Assembly: GCA_009746045.1 (NCBI GenBank)
Contig: RPFO01000310.1
Location: 2,196,142 to 2,260,141 of the forward strand
Direction of reading: 5' to 3'
From: Mesostigma viride
Lineage: Eukaryota > Streptophyta > Mesostigmatophyceae > Mesostigmatales > Mesostigmataceae
Length of the DNA: 64,000 bases
Part shown: in pieces, positions 1 through 9,083 of the stretch
How the letters are laid out: each line of letters opens with the position of its first letter
Numbering within the stretch: the stretch's first letter is position 1
Position numbers and translations under genes: made by a program
Notes under the pieces: generated by a model
What the model was told of the DNA's origin: nothing
The model's database searches: none
Seen by the model: the letters and a program-made list of their open reading frames with translations, nothing else

Positions 1-969
1 GCCAGGCCAAGCAACGTCACCTTCTCAATTCGCCATTGTATGCATAGTAGTATGGAATTTGTGCTGTCTTACACTGCTGTGTTCCCCTGTAGTAACTAAA
101 TGGTTGGGGCATGATGCAGACGATATCGTGTAAGTATTTTCTAATGAGATTAGCATAGGAACGTAGTAGTCCGTGGCATGCCCATGCGCATGACACGCAA
201 GTGCTTACTTACTTACTGTATTCTCTGTATTCACAACCCTAGAAGGTGTCACGTCCATGCAGTGCAAGGCTTTAGTGCTTTACATCTGAATGTGTGGCTT
301 TGTGAATTCGTCTGGATGATGTAAGTGCTTTCTGCCACCCCCCACTCCCCCACTCCCCCTATTACAAGTTCCTTTCCCCCTTTGTCTTCGGATACAAAGC
401 TCCTTTCCATTTTGTCTTCCGATACAATTTTCCTTATCCCTTTTGTCTTCGGATATAATCTAGGTAGGCTAGGCCGCCATTTGTGGCATGCTGCCCGCCT
501 AAGAGGACACTAGCGTTTCTTATCTGCTCCCCTCCTTGAAGTTTCCTTCTCCCTTTTCTCTTGATCAGAATGCTGGTGGAGGCCCTTGCACCCAGCAAGC
601 CACCCACCGAAATGAAACGGCAGGTCTCCTTTCCCATGCATCTTTGGAGCCTGCTTCTCTCCTCTTGTGCGTACGTTTCTTATACCTAGTGGAACCTGCT
701 TCTCTCCTCTTATTTAAATCCGTTACTTATACCTAGTGGAACCTGCTTCTCTCCTCTTATTTGAATCCGTTACTTATACCTAGTGGAACCTGCTTCTCTC
801 CTCTTATTTGAATCTGTTACTTACACCTAGTGGAACCTGCTTCTCTCCTCTTATTTGAATTTGATGCTATTGCAGGCTGCCACGGCCGAGAAGCCACCCA
901 CCTAAACGCAGCATGTTGCTTACTCTTCCCGTCTCCATTGTAATTTTCCTTTCCTCTTTCCCATCCCAG
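1..969. other. 5' flank or intron of EF-Ts with short tandem repeats
   Basis: No exon could be recognised here. The stretch lies upstream of the first recognised EF-Ts exon and is probably intronic. It holds about three imperfect copies of a unit containing ttttgtcttcggatacaa (360-460) and a 47-bp tandem repeat (645-866). Near 586-612 and 876-900 there are short stretches resembling the start of the exon at 970 (shared core aagccaccnncc), discussed as decayed copies of the 3' splice junction. Confidence 0.5.
645..866. repeat. 47-bp tandem repeat, about 4.5 copies
   Basis: Full units begin at 683, 730, 777 and 824, exactly 47 bp apart, each starting (t/c)acctagtggaacctgcttc and continuing through a ctcctcttattt core. 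A partial unit precedes them at 645. It lies just upstream of the EF-Ts exon, probably inside an intron. Confidence 0.85.
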
Positions 970-3326
970 GCCATGGGCGCCGGTAAGCCACCTGCGGTGG
1001 TGAACAAGATCGTGGAAGGTCGGCTGAATAAGTTTTTTGAGGAGACGGTCATGCTGGAGCAGAAGTACACGCTGGACAACACCAAGACCGTCAAGGTGGG
1101 TGTGGGTAGAATAAAAAAAGGTTTACTTGAGAGGGGCTAATGGAGAGTTGCTGGGATGAGGTGGTGATGCGGGAGCACAAGTACGCGATGAACAACACCA
1201 AGAGCATCAAAGCGGATTAGAGGGATCGGGTGCAGCTGATGTGCAAGAGCCCAAGTGTTTGATGGACACCACCTGGACAGTCAAGGTGGGTTTTGGGTTT
1301 TGAGGAGGAATGGTCATTTGTTTATGGACAATAGTAGAGCAAGGGCGTGCGATGGACACCAGGACGGTCCAGGTGGGTTCTATCAAGTGGGGTGGGTGGT
1401 GGGTGGGTGGGTTTCACTTGCATGTGAGGGGAGTTGGAACAAACATGTACGATTAATTAATAATATACACGTAGACTGCGTCACGACCATGTACGATGGA
1501 TGACATGTAAACGAGACATCTGTTCGTCCGCGAGCTTACTGACACAGTTGGCTGCATGAAAGCTGCATTAAAGAGTTCAGGTACCCAAAATGTAGGTGGT
1601 AGATGCATTGGCCGGTCAGCCAGTGAAGAAAAACGGTCACATGGGTACTTTGGTAGCCTAATAGCCAATGTGGTAGCCTAGCTAATTTGATAACCTAACT
1701 TCTTATTTAGTAGCCTAGCTAATTTAGTAGCTATGCTAATCGAGTGGCCTGGTTATGTCGGTTCCTGTGTTATTGCAATGAAGCAAATGTCCGCGCGGGA
1801 TGGGCTCCACCAATGTAGAGGTGGTGGCAATTTTTCTTGCAGTCGTCCATGATAGCCAACGTGTGGCCGTGCTACCTGGTTGCAGTATGCTTTCTTGAAT
1901 CTGGCATACCATCGCACGCCTTTTTGTTGAATCTGGCATACCATCGCACGCCTTTTTGTTGAATCTGGCATACCATCGCACGCCTTTTTGTTGAATCTGG
2001 CATACCACCGCACGCCTTTTTGTTGAATCTGGCATACCATCGCACGCCTTTTTGTTGAATCTGGCATACCATCGCACGCCTTTTTGTTGAATCTGGCATA
2101 CCATCGCACGCCTTTTTGTTGAATCTGGCATACCATCGCACGCCTTTTTGTTGAATCTGGCATACCATCGCACGCCTTTTTGTTGAATCTGGCATACCAT
2201 CGCACGCCTTTTTGTTGAATCTGGCATACCATCGCACGCCTTTTTGTTGAATCTGGCATACCATCGCACGCCTTTTTGTTGAATCTGGCATACCATCGCA
2301 CGCCTTTTTGTTGAATCTGGCATACCATCGCACGCCTTTTTGTTGAATCTGGCATACCATCGCACGCCTTTTTGTTGAATCTGGCATACCATCGCACGCC
2401 TTTTTGTTGAATCTGGCATACCACCGCACGCCTTTTTGTTGAATCTGGCATACCATCGCACGCCTTTTTGTTGAATCTGGCATACCATCGCACGCCTTTT
2501 TGTTGAATCTGGCATACCATCGCACGCCTTTTTGTTGAATCTGGCATACCACCGCACGCCTTTTTGTTGAATCTGGCATACCATCGCACGCCTTTTTGTT
2601 GAATCTGGCATACCATCGCACGCCTTTTTGTTGAATCTGGCATACCACCGCACGCCTTTTTGTTGAATCTGGCATACCACCGCACGCCTTTTTGTTGAAT
2701 CTGGCATACCATCGCACGCCTTTTTGTTTCTGGCAATATGTACCTCGATCTCCTTCCCTTCATCCCTGTGCCTATATCTGTGCCTCTGTGCCCGCAGGAC
2801 GTCATCAACGAAACGGCCAAGACCCTGGGAGTGTCCATTAAATTGGTGGATGCAATCCGCATGCAAGTCGGGGAGGGAATGGAGCGGTGAGTTCTGTCAG
2901 ATGCAAGAAAGGGGCCCCTAACCCTAGCCGTTTTCGTTGGCAGGAGAGCAAAGCAGAGTTGTTTAGGGCGTGGTAAGGTGACTTTGTTTCGGATGCAAGA
3001 AATGTACGTTGTGGGATAGGAATGGGGGCGTGTGCGTGCATAATTGTGCAGGATATCTTGAGTTTCACCTTGCCATTGTTTGATAATATGCTGACTGTTG
3101 CGGCCCTTTTGGGTGTGGATCCCAAGTCTACATGATTCATTCATAAAAGCTAGATTCATTCATCAACATTTGATTCATTCATTCAAGTTGGATTCATTCA
3201 TTAATGTTAGTTATCCCGTTCGTCCTCTTGTGAATTGTTTCATCCCGTGGATCTGCCGTGTGCAGGGTGGAGAAGAATTTCGCGGAAGAGGTGTCCGCAG
3301 CAGCTCAGAGTGCTGGGGCGAGCTAA
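970..3326 (+). CDS. Translation elongation factor Ts, C-terminal exons (5' partial)
   Basis: EF-Ts is the nucleotide exchange factor for EF-Tu in organelle (plastid or mitochondrial) translation. Three exons are visible: 970-1095 (42 codons, phase 0), 2798-2886, and 3266-3326 ending in TAA. Junctions are gtcaag/gtgggt, cccgcag/gac, gagcg/gtgagt and tgtgcag/ggtg. The product shows the EF-Ts dimerisation and C-terminal signature: KIVEGRLNKFFEE, then LEQKYTLDNTKTVKD, then MQVGEGMERVEKNFAEEV. The N-terminal UBA-like and core parts must lie upstream of the window or in exons I could not recognise. Intron 1 (1096-2797) carries a 26-copy minisatellite and decayed copies of the exon end. Whether the protein is plastid (PETs-like) or mitochondrial cannot be decided from this fragment. 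Confidence 0.85.
1141..1380 (+). repeat. Decayed tandem copies of the EF-Ts exon end and its 5' splice site
   Basis: Three degenerate copies of the last part of exon 970-1095 follow it inside the intron. Copy 1 (about 1141-1212) still reads like the exon, with gcacaagtacgcgatgaaca then acaccaagagcatcaaag. Copy 2 (1259-1290) ends gacagtcaaggtgggtt. Copy 3 (1297-1380) ends acggtccaggtgggtt. The real exon ends accgtcaaggtgggt, so copies 2 and 3 also retain the splice-donor sequence. Confidence 0.7.
1897..2728. repeat. 32-bp minisatellite, 26 copies, in EF-Ts intron
   Basis: Unit is gaatctggcatacc followed by a(t/c)cgcacgcctttttgtt, 32 bp. Units begin at 1897 and recur exactly every 32 bp to 2697, giving 26 copies with no length variation. 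The only obvious variation is a c/t change in a few copies. It lies wholly within EF-Ts intron 1. Because 32 is not a multiple of 3 and the unit lacks stops on the minus strand, all three antisense frames stay open; these are not genes. Confidence 0.95.
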
Positions 3327-4862
3327 CATGTCCGCTTCACCATTTGCGTGAGCACCTCATGCAAATGCCAGGTGTCAGCATTAGAGAGTCCTGAATCAAA
3401 GGGCCAGATTGCATGATCGGCTTGTTAGGACGCACAGTGCTTGGCTGGTGCAGTGCACAGTTGGATTGCCTGGCAGATCCTAGGCATCTTGATAGGGTGC
3501 ATAGGCCATATGTGATCTAAGGCACCTCCACTGCCGCTTCTAGGTGGCTTGCGCTCTCGGAAGGGCATGTCAACATAGTGCTTATAAGCCATCGGGGCTT
3601 CTTAGCAATCAGGGCTTCTTAGCAATCAGGGCCTGAAGTTATGCACACAAAGATTGGCACAAATGCGCCATGTAGAATAATTAGCGTCATGACCACATAT
3701 TTGTGTAGCATATAGCCAGCCAGCTCGTTCAGTGCTTGACATTGAAATTTGTGGAGCCATCCCAATCTTGATGCAGTTGATCATGCATGTACCATGTACG
3801 TACACGCTGTTTTTGGTGCACATCCATGCAGCAAGCATGGTGTCCAGCTATTGCCTCCATCACCACTAATTAGTATATCCTGACTACTGTATAAAGCAAG
3901 CTTCGTGGCCGTTGGTCGGTCCGATAGTTAGGGCTTGTTCGCAATAACTAGATAGTGAAATGTGGAAAAAAAATCATGCATCCATTTGACGGGACTTGAT
4001 GGAGATCTCGCAGTCAAAGCTAGGAATGAATCCAAGATCCAGAAGTCGCAACACGCGCCATGGTGCTCCGGCAGGCGTGCAGTTGCAAAAGGCGGCCTTA
4101 ATCTCTCTGGAGCGAAGCGGAGGAGCACGTCACTAGGAACAATCCGGACAGAAGGAATTACAGCGCGACGACAGGCGACGGGAAATTGCCGGGCACCTAG
4201 CCATGGGAAATTTCAGCAAGGAATTAAGGAATTTCAGCACTGATGGGCCTTGCATGCGGGCAACTATATAGCGCCGGCCACAGGCCAAGTTGCTCACTAG
4301 CCACACGCCAGCTACCCATGCATGGGCTATTAGCCACAGGCCTTGCCTTAGCCGGGCGACGGGCCCACGTGCAACTATGCTAGGTCAACGGGATGGAAGG
4401 AATCCCAAAGGCCCCGGGCCCCGGGCAACGGGAATGTAGATAGCCGGCCCAGGACTTGAATAGGAGTCTTGGATAGAAATAGGCACTTGACCCTGTCGGG
4501 TCTACTTGTTGCAGGTTCAATCATTTTCCCTTGGCGTCTCAATAAATCCCTCACCGAATTAACCAGTTTCCAGCCCTCACGCCGCACTGATTGCTCAAAA
4601 CAAACAACACAAACCGGTTGGCCAACCAAAACATCCCTTTCCACATTGCAGCGCCAGAAGCCTGGTTTATCGTGAAACCTTGCCATTGCGTACGTAAACA
4701 TCGGCATAATTCAAAGTTGTTACAAATTATCCATGCAATGGCTAATAAAACCTCTGGTCAGGTGCGCAACATCCCTGTTGCCTACATCAACATGCTGCTT
4801 GAGGCTGAACTACTTGGGTTACTTCCTTTGAGCGAAGTTTGTTGAGCAATGTATGTACAGCT
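3327..4862. other. Convergent intergenic region between EF-Ts and TMCO1
   Basis: The two flanking genes end toward each other here, so the stretch should hold both 3' UTRs and polyadenylation sites. No convincing coding region was found; the modest open frames lack a domain and several lack an ATG. A short direct repeat with core cttagcaatcaggg occurs around 3600-3630, and short gccacaggcc-type repeats occur at 4270-4345. Confidence 0.5.
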
Positions 4863-7735
4863 TCAGCTCTTGCTTCCTGGTGGGGGCAGCCCCCAGATGT
4901 TGCCAGAGTTCTTTGGCGGAGCGAAGCCAAGGAACTTCTGCAGGTTGGAGCGGATGCTCATCGAGCACAGCGCGTAGAGAAAGATCTGAGGAGACCCAGG
5001 AATGAAAAGGACAACAAAAGCAAGCACATCCAGTGGTCCACAACAGAGTTCAGCATAGCACTTAAAGAGAGCTGCGGAGACCAAAGAGCCTGCAGGGACA
5101 CGAAAACACATGCTGTTAGGTTGCATATCCAAAGAAAGGGTTCCAAATAGGCATACACATACAGGAAAATCCATGGACCAATACCAAGAGACAAGAACGT
5201 CAGGGGAAAACATTAACATTAATTCAAATTTAAACATCTGAATTTCGCTATCAGGCGGGTCAGAGAAGGGATCCTCTGCTGCCCAGGTATGGTGAAACCG
5301 CGGGCATTTTAAGGGAATCATGAGCGAATAATGGGTTCCATGTAACAATTCGAGGGGGGGGGAGCAGGTTCTGTACTTTCCACGGGAAGCGGCGCTGCAG
5401 GGCGTTGAGGGCGTGAAGTGGGAGTTGAGGCGGGGGGATGGGGGACTGACCAAGGTTTCCTATTGCAACCTTGACATCCATGGGCCACCAACATGGGGTG
5501 TGCGCGCGACCAGCCAACATGTGTGGGTTAGGTCAGGAAAAAATCAGCTGGATTAGCTAAAAGATTAGCTAAAAGATGTGAATCCATGGCCCTGTTGGAA
5601 ACCGAAAGAGTCCAAACGATGACATGAAAGGTGAGTAACACCAGGACTGGGCTAGATACCGGATCCAGTGACCGCAAGGCATTAGAGGAATGTTGGGGAA
5701 ATGCTGGTGCAGATAATCGCAGCAAGGACGATCAACCCCTCACCCATAAACCCATCTTTATTCTTCTGCCACCCCTCACAATTACTGCCACCAGCTTCTA
5801 GCAACGCACCATGGAGCCATTTCTGTTATTCCGAAACCTTTGACCATGCAGCTGCCGCTATTCTTCCGCCATCCCTCACCATTACTGCCACCACACTTCT
5901 GCCAGCCCTCACCATGGTGCGGTGCCTATTCTTCTGCCACCCCTCACCATACTGCCACCAAACTTCTGCCAGCCCTCGCCATGGAGCCGTCGCTATTCTC
6001 GGTACAGGCCCTCACGATTGTTGGTACCATACTTACAACCCATTACAACCACATGAACGCTGCCAGCCCTCACCATGGAGCAGTCCCTGTAGTCGTCGCC
6101 GCCCAGCCCCCTGTGTGTCCACGAGCGGATGAGGATAAAGGGCTCAAAGGGGAGCCGGCCCATCACCTGGCCGTCAAACCTGATCCACCGTGAAGAGATA
6201 AGGATAAAAAGAAGGGGCAGCAAATAGGGCATTACAAAAACATGTCATCAGCCCATCACCTGGCCGTCAAACCTGATCCACCGTGAAGAGATAAGGATAA
6301 AAAGAAGGGGCAACAAATAGGGCATTACAGAAACATGTCGTCAGCCCATCACCTGGCCGTCAAACCTGATCCACAGCAAGACATAAGGACTAAGGGGCAC
6401 AGAAAATTCACCGCCTGAATAGCATGACGCATGGCCAATCAATGCATCACCTTGCCGTCAAATCTAATCCACCAAGAAGAAATAAGGACTACAGATGGGG
6501 CGACAAGTAGAGAATTACAACAACATGGAGTCAGGCCATCACCTGGCAATCACACCTGCTCCATGGCGCCCAATACGACACAAGACATATTAATGTTATC
6601 ATTTATTATTTAGGGGCCGGAACAAGCGTTACGAAACAGATGATACTACCCACTACACTACTATACACTCTGGTTATGGATGCCCTCCCCCGCCATTCTC
6701 CCAATACCACACCCTCCCTGCCTACCCAATGCTGCCCCCCCTCTTGTGCTGGTAAAGAAGCAGTACAGCATATACCGATCGTGGTACGCTTGCGACCGGC
6801 CCCACTAACGTCCTGCTGAGGAAGGGCAGCAAGGAACAGGAATGCTTTCGAAATACCATTCGCCTGACTAACGTGGGGCTGAGGAAGCTGTCCAGCACAC
6901 TTTGAGTGAGGTATGCTGGTGACGAGAAACCCATGAACCAAGGTATGCTAGCGACCAGCCCCACTCACGAGCTGCTGAGGAAGTTGTACAGCACGCCAAG
7001 CGTGACGGCCACCACCATGTGTGATTTCATCTTGGTCATGCCCAGGTCGCGGTTGCTGTCCTTGAGCTGCGTCTCGTAGCGGTCCAGCTTGCGGCTCTTG
7101 CTCTTCTGCTTGGTGTCCGTGACGCTGGTCACCGCACTCTTCATGCTCTCCACTGGGGGTCCAAAATGAGATTTCACAAGAGGTTTCGAAAGAAATGACG
7201 TTTTCAAAGTACGAGCAAAAATATTCTTTGCATGAGGTCAAAGGAAAGATGAGTTGAATCAGCAGAGGGTTTTGGAAACGTCTCCAGGAATACTGCGGGA
7301 AAACTACGAGAAACAGTCATCATAACTGTACAACGGCGATAGAGCCAGGGTCTTTGTAAACAGCAAACCCTTGACGCCCAAATGTGTTACAATTACTCTC
7401 GAAAAAAGGATGTGGACGAGCCAAGTGGCGTACAAGACGCGGGTGGGCAAGACATAGCCGTCGCCACTGTGAGCAAGGGCAAAGCGCACTTTAGATCTTC
7501 CTGTTGAATGTCATGCCAGAAGCAAGACGGAATAAGCTGCCGGGACTGCCGGGGAAAATAAAAATGCAACCTCCTTAAGTTTCCTACCTTTTTTACTGTT
7601 TTTATCAATGCTGGAGCGCAACTGCTTGTACTCGGCTGTCCGGTAGATGAGGAGCCATGAGATGGCCTCACAGAAACAGGCGCTGAGAAATGAAATGCCC
7701 AAGATAATAAGGGAATCCGTATATCGAAACATCAT
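4863..7735 (-). CDS. TMCO1: TMCO1 ER calcium-load-activated channel / translocon factor
   Basis: TMCO1 is an Oxa1-superfamily ER membrane protein reported as a calcium leak channel and as part of a multipass translocon. Four exons on the minus strand: 7735-7588, 7152-6969, 6179-6074 and 4985-4863, all GT-AG with matching phases, giving 186 residues, close to the roughly 188 of animal TMCO1. Exon 1 starts at two consecutive ATGs and encodes membrane segment 1 (SLIILGISFLSACFCEAISW). Exon 2 holds the lysine-rich coiled-coil and DLGMTKMKSHMVV. Exon 3 has FDGQVMGRLPFEPF. Exon 4 has FLYALCSMSIRSNLQKFLG and the proline-rich tail ending PPPGSKS. Introns 2 and 3 contain duplicated splice-junction segments. 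The product lies head-to-head with ZNHIT2 and tail-to-tail with EF-Ts. Confidence 0.95.
5800..6085 (-). repeat. Copies of TMCO1 exon 3 donor junction inside intron 3
   Basis: The exon 3 end reads on the plus strand ccctcaccatggagcagtcc (around 6067-6086). Downstream in the intron, similar blocks recur near 5973-5994 (ccctcgccatggagccgtcg), 5908-5925 (ccctcaccatggtgcgg) and 5805-5822 (acgcaccatggagccattt), in a field of cttctgccaccccTcacca-like repeats. They look like decaying duplicates of the 5' splice junction. Confidence 0.7.
6150..6565 (-). repeat. About 94-bp tandem repeat carrying the TMCO1 exon 3 acceptor junction
   Basis: The genuine exon 3 start with its acceptor (plus strand catcacctggccgtcaaacc around 6160-6180) is repeated upstream in intron 2 at about 6250, 6346, 6443 and 6535. 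The first two extra copies are nearly identical to the original over about 90 bp, including the start of the coding sequence for FDGQVMG. The last two are more diverged. Confidence 0.85.
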
Positions 7736-8191
7736 TTTCCTCTTATAGGTTGTCCGTGCAGCGAATTTATTTGGTGATTGAAGTTAAACTGGCAACCAGC
7801 GCACGCCTAGAACTGCTGTAAAACCATCTGCCCACGAAGCATATCAACGCTGGGTGTGTCCCCAAACCTATTGTAAGGAAGTTGAGAGTGCTGTTACCAA
7901 CTGGGATGAAAACCAGGAAAATTTGTAATTGACCCCTAAAAATCAAATAAAACTCTAGAGCCCGGCAGCAGCACTTCGCTGTGCCCTTTTTCCTGGTGCG
8001 GCTCGCGAGCGTGCGTGGAAAGGCCTCTCTCTGGCTTGGAGGGCTATGCAGAGCCTGTTACAGTAGGGTTGCGGAGAGTGTCGTGCTTTTTCTGGCAGCC
8101 GCCACTGTATGCTAGGCGCCAGATTTTCCCAAGTAACAGCCAATGAAACACCACTCAATTGTAGCCATGGTGACTTAAGCGAGGCTGGCAA
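7736..8191. other. Upstream region of TMCO1 (divergent with ZNHIT2)
   Basis: Start of the 1.35-kb head-to-head intergenic region between TMCO1 (ATG 7735, minus) and ZNHIT2 (ATG 9084, plus). Promoters of both genes should lie here or beyond the hAT element at 8200-8854. No specific promoter motif could be assigned. Confidence 0.4.
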
Positions 8192-8199
8192 GTCGCTGG

Positions 8200-8854
8200 T
8201 AGGGTTGTACCGAATAGTGTTCCGAATACCGAATATCCCCCGAATACCGAACCGAACACCGAATATGTTCAGTATACGGCGAACGGTCTGTCCGTCTGAA
8301 CATATTCGGTATCGGTATCGGGAGGCAAGCTCTACTTCCGAATATGTTCGGTATCGAAATCGGGACACCCTACTATTCGACGAATATATTCGTAGTTCCG
8401 AATATCGAATAGTAGTATCCCTACTAGCGGGCGGCGCAGCCTCCAGCCTCCACTCACCAGCTGGCGCGGTCATGCCTCCGCCGACTCAGAGTTAGGCCGA
8501 CGCCCAAAAGCTGAATGCACAATGCAGGGAAGGCAACTGTGCTCGTCTAAGTATTAAACACTAAGTGTATCTCAATATATAATTGATACAAAATAATTAA
8601 TATAAGTCTCATTAATATAAATGATACAAGTTATCTACCTAATACGTTATAGTAGCTACTGTCGTCATTATTCGATCGGCGTCCGAATAGTTCGGAGAAC
8701 TATTCGGTGTTCGATTCGGGAAGGGCCCTTCAGCTCCGAACATATTCGGTATCGGTATCGGGAGGCTCCAAATATATTCGGCATCGGGTTCGGGGCACCC
8801 CCCTGGTCCGAGTATCCGATTCGGCAAGCCAAAACGCTATTCGGTACAACCCTA
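8200..8854. mobile_element. Non-autonomous hAT-type MITE with CCGAATA-rich ends
   Basis: An 18-bp perfect terminal inverted repeat, TAGGGTTGTACCGAATAG at 8200-8217 and its reverse complement at 8837-8854, is bordered by an exact 8-bp direct duplication gtcgctgg (8192-8199 and 8855-8862). An 8-bp target duplication with a TAGGG-type terminus is the hAT superfamily pattern. The inner ends are packed with variants of CCGAATA and its complement, as expected for hAT subterminal transposase sites. No transposase ORF is present. A degenerate internal end near 8406-8424 hints at a nested or composite structure. It sits between the divergent TMCO1 and ZNHIT2 genes. Confidence 0.92.
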
Positions 8855-9083
8855 GTCGCTGGCGCGACGATTTGGATTCTTAGACTGGCAGCAGAAGAAA
8901 TCAGGCATGATTGTGACACGACGTCTCGTCACTCGTCAGTCGTCTGCCACGAACACAGGAAATAATTTCTTCGCGTCATTTCACGCATCCGTTGAATGAG
9001 GGACATGCCGTCACAACAATACTATCGACGTTGGCATAGCTGAAAGCGCCTGAATATTTGAGGTTCATGAATTTTTGGCACGC

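Noticed and set aside
1897-2728. CRISPR-like array
   Set aside because: Units are contiguous 32-mers without spacers, in a eukaryotic intron; it is a minisatellite.
1736-3159. Long minus-strand ORFs of 281-468 codons over the 32-bp repeat
   Set aside because: They only read the minisatellite (KKACDGMPDSTKRRAM-type repeats) through an intron of the plus-strand EF-Ts gene.
3962-4243. 93-codon plus-strand ORF
   Set aside because: It starts at GTG, lacks any domain and lies in the 3' intergenic region.
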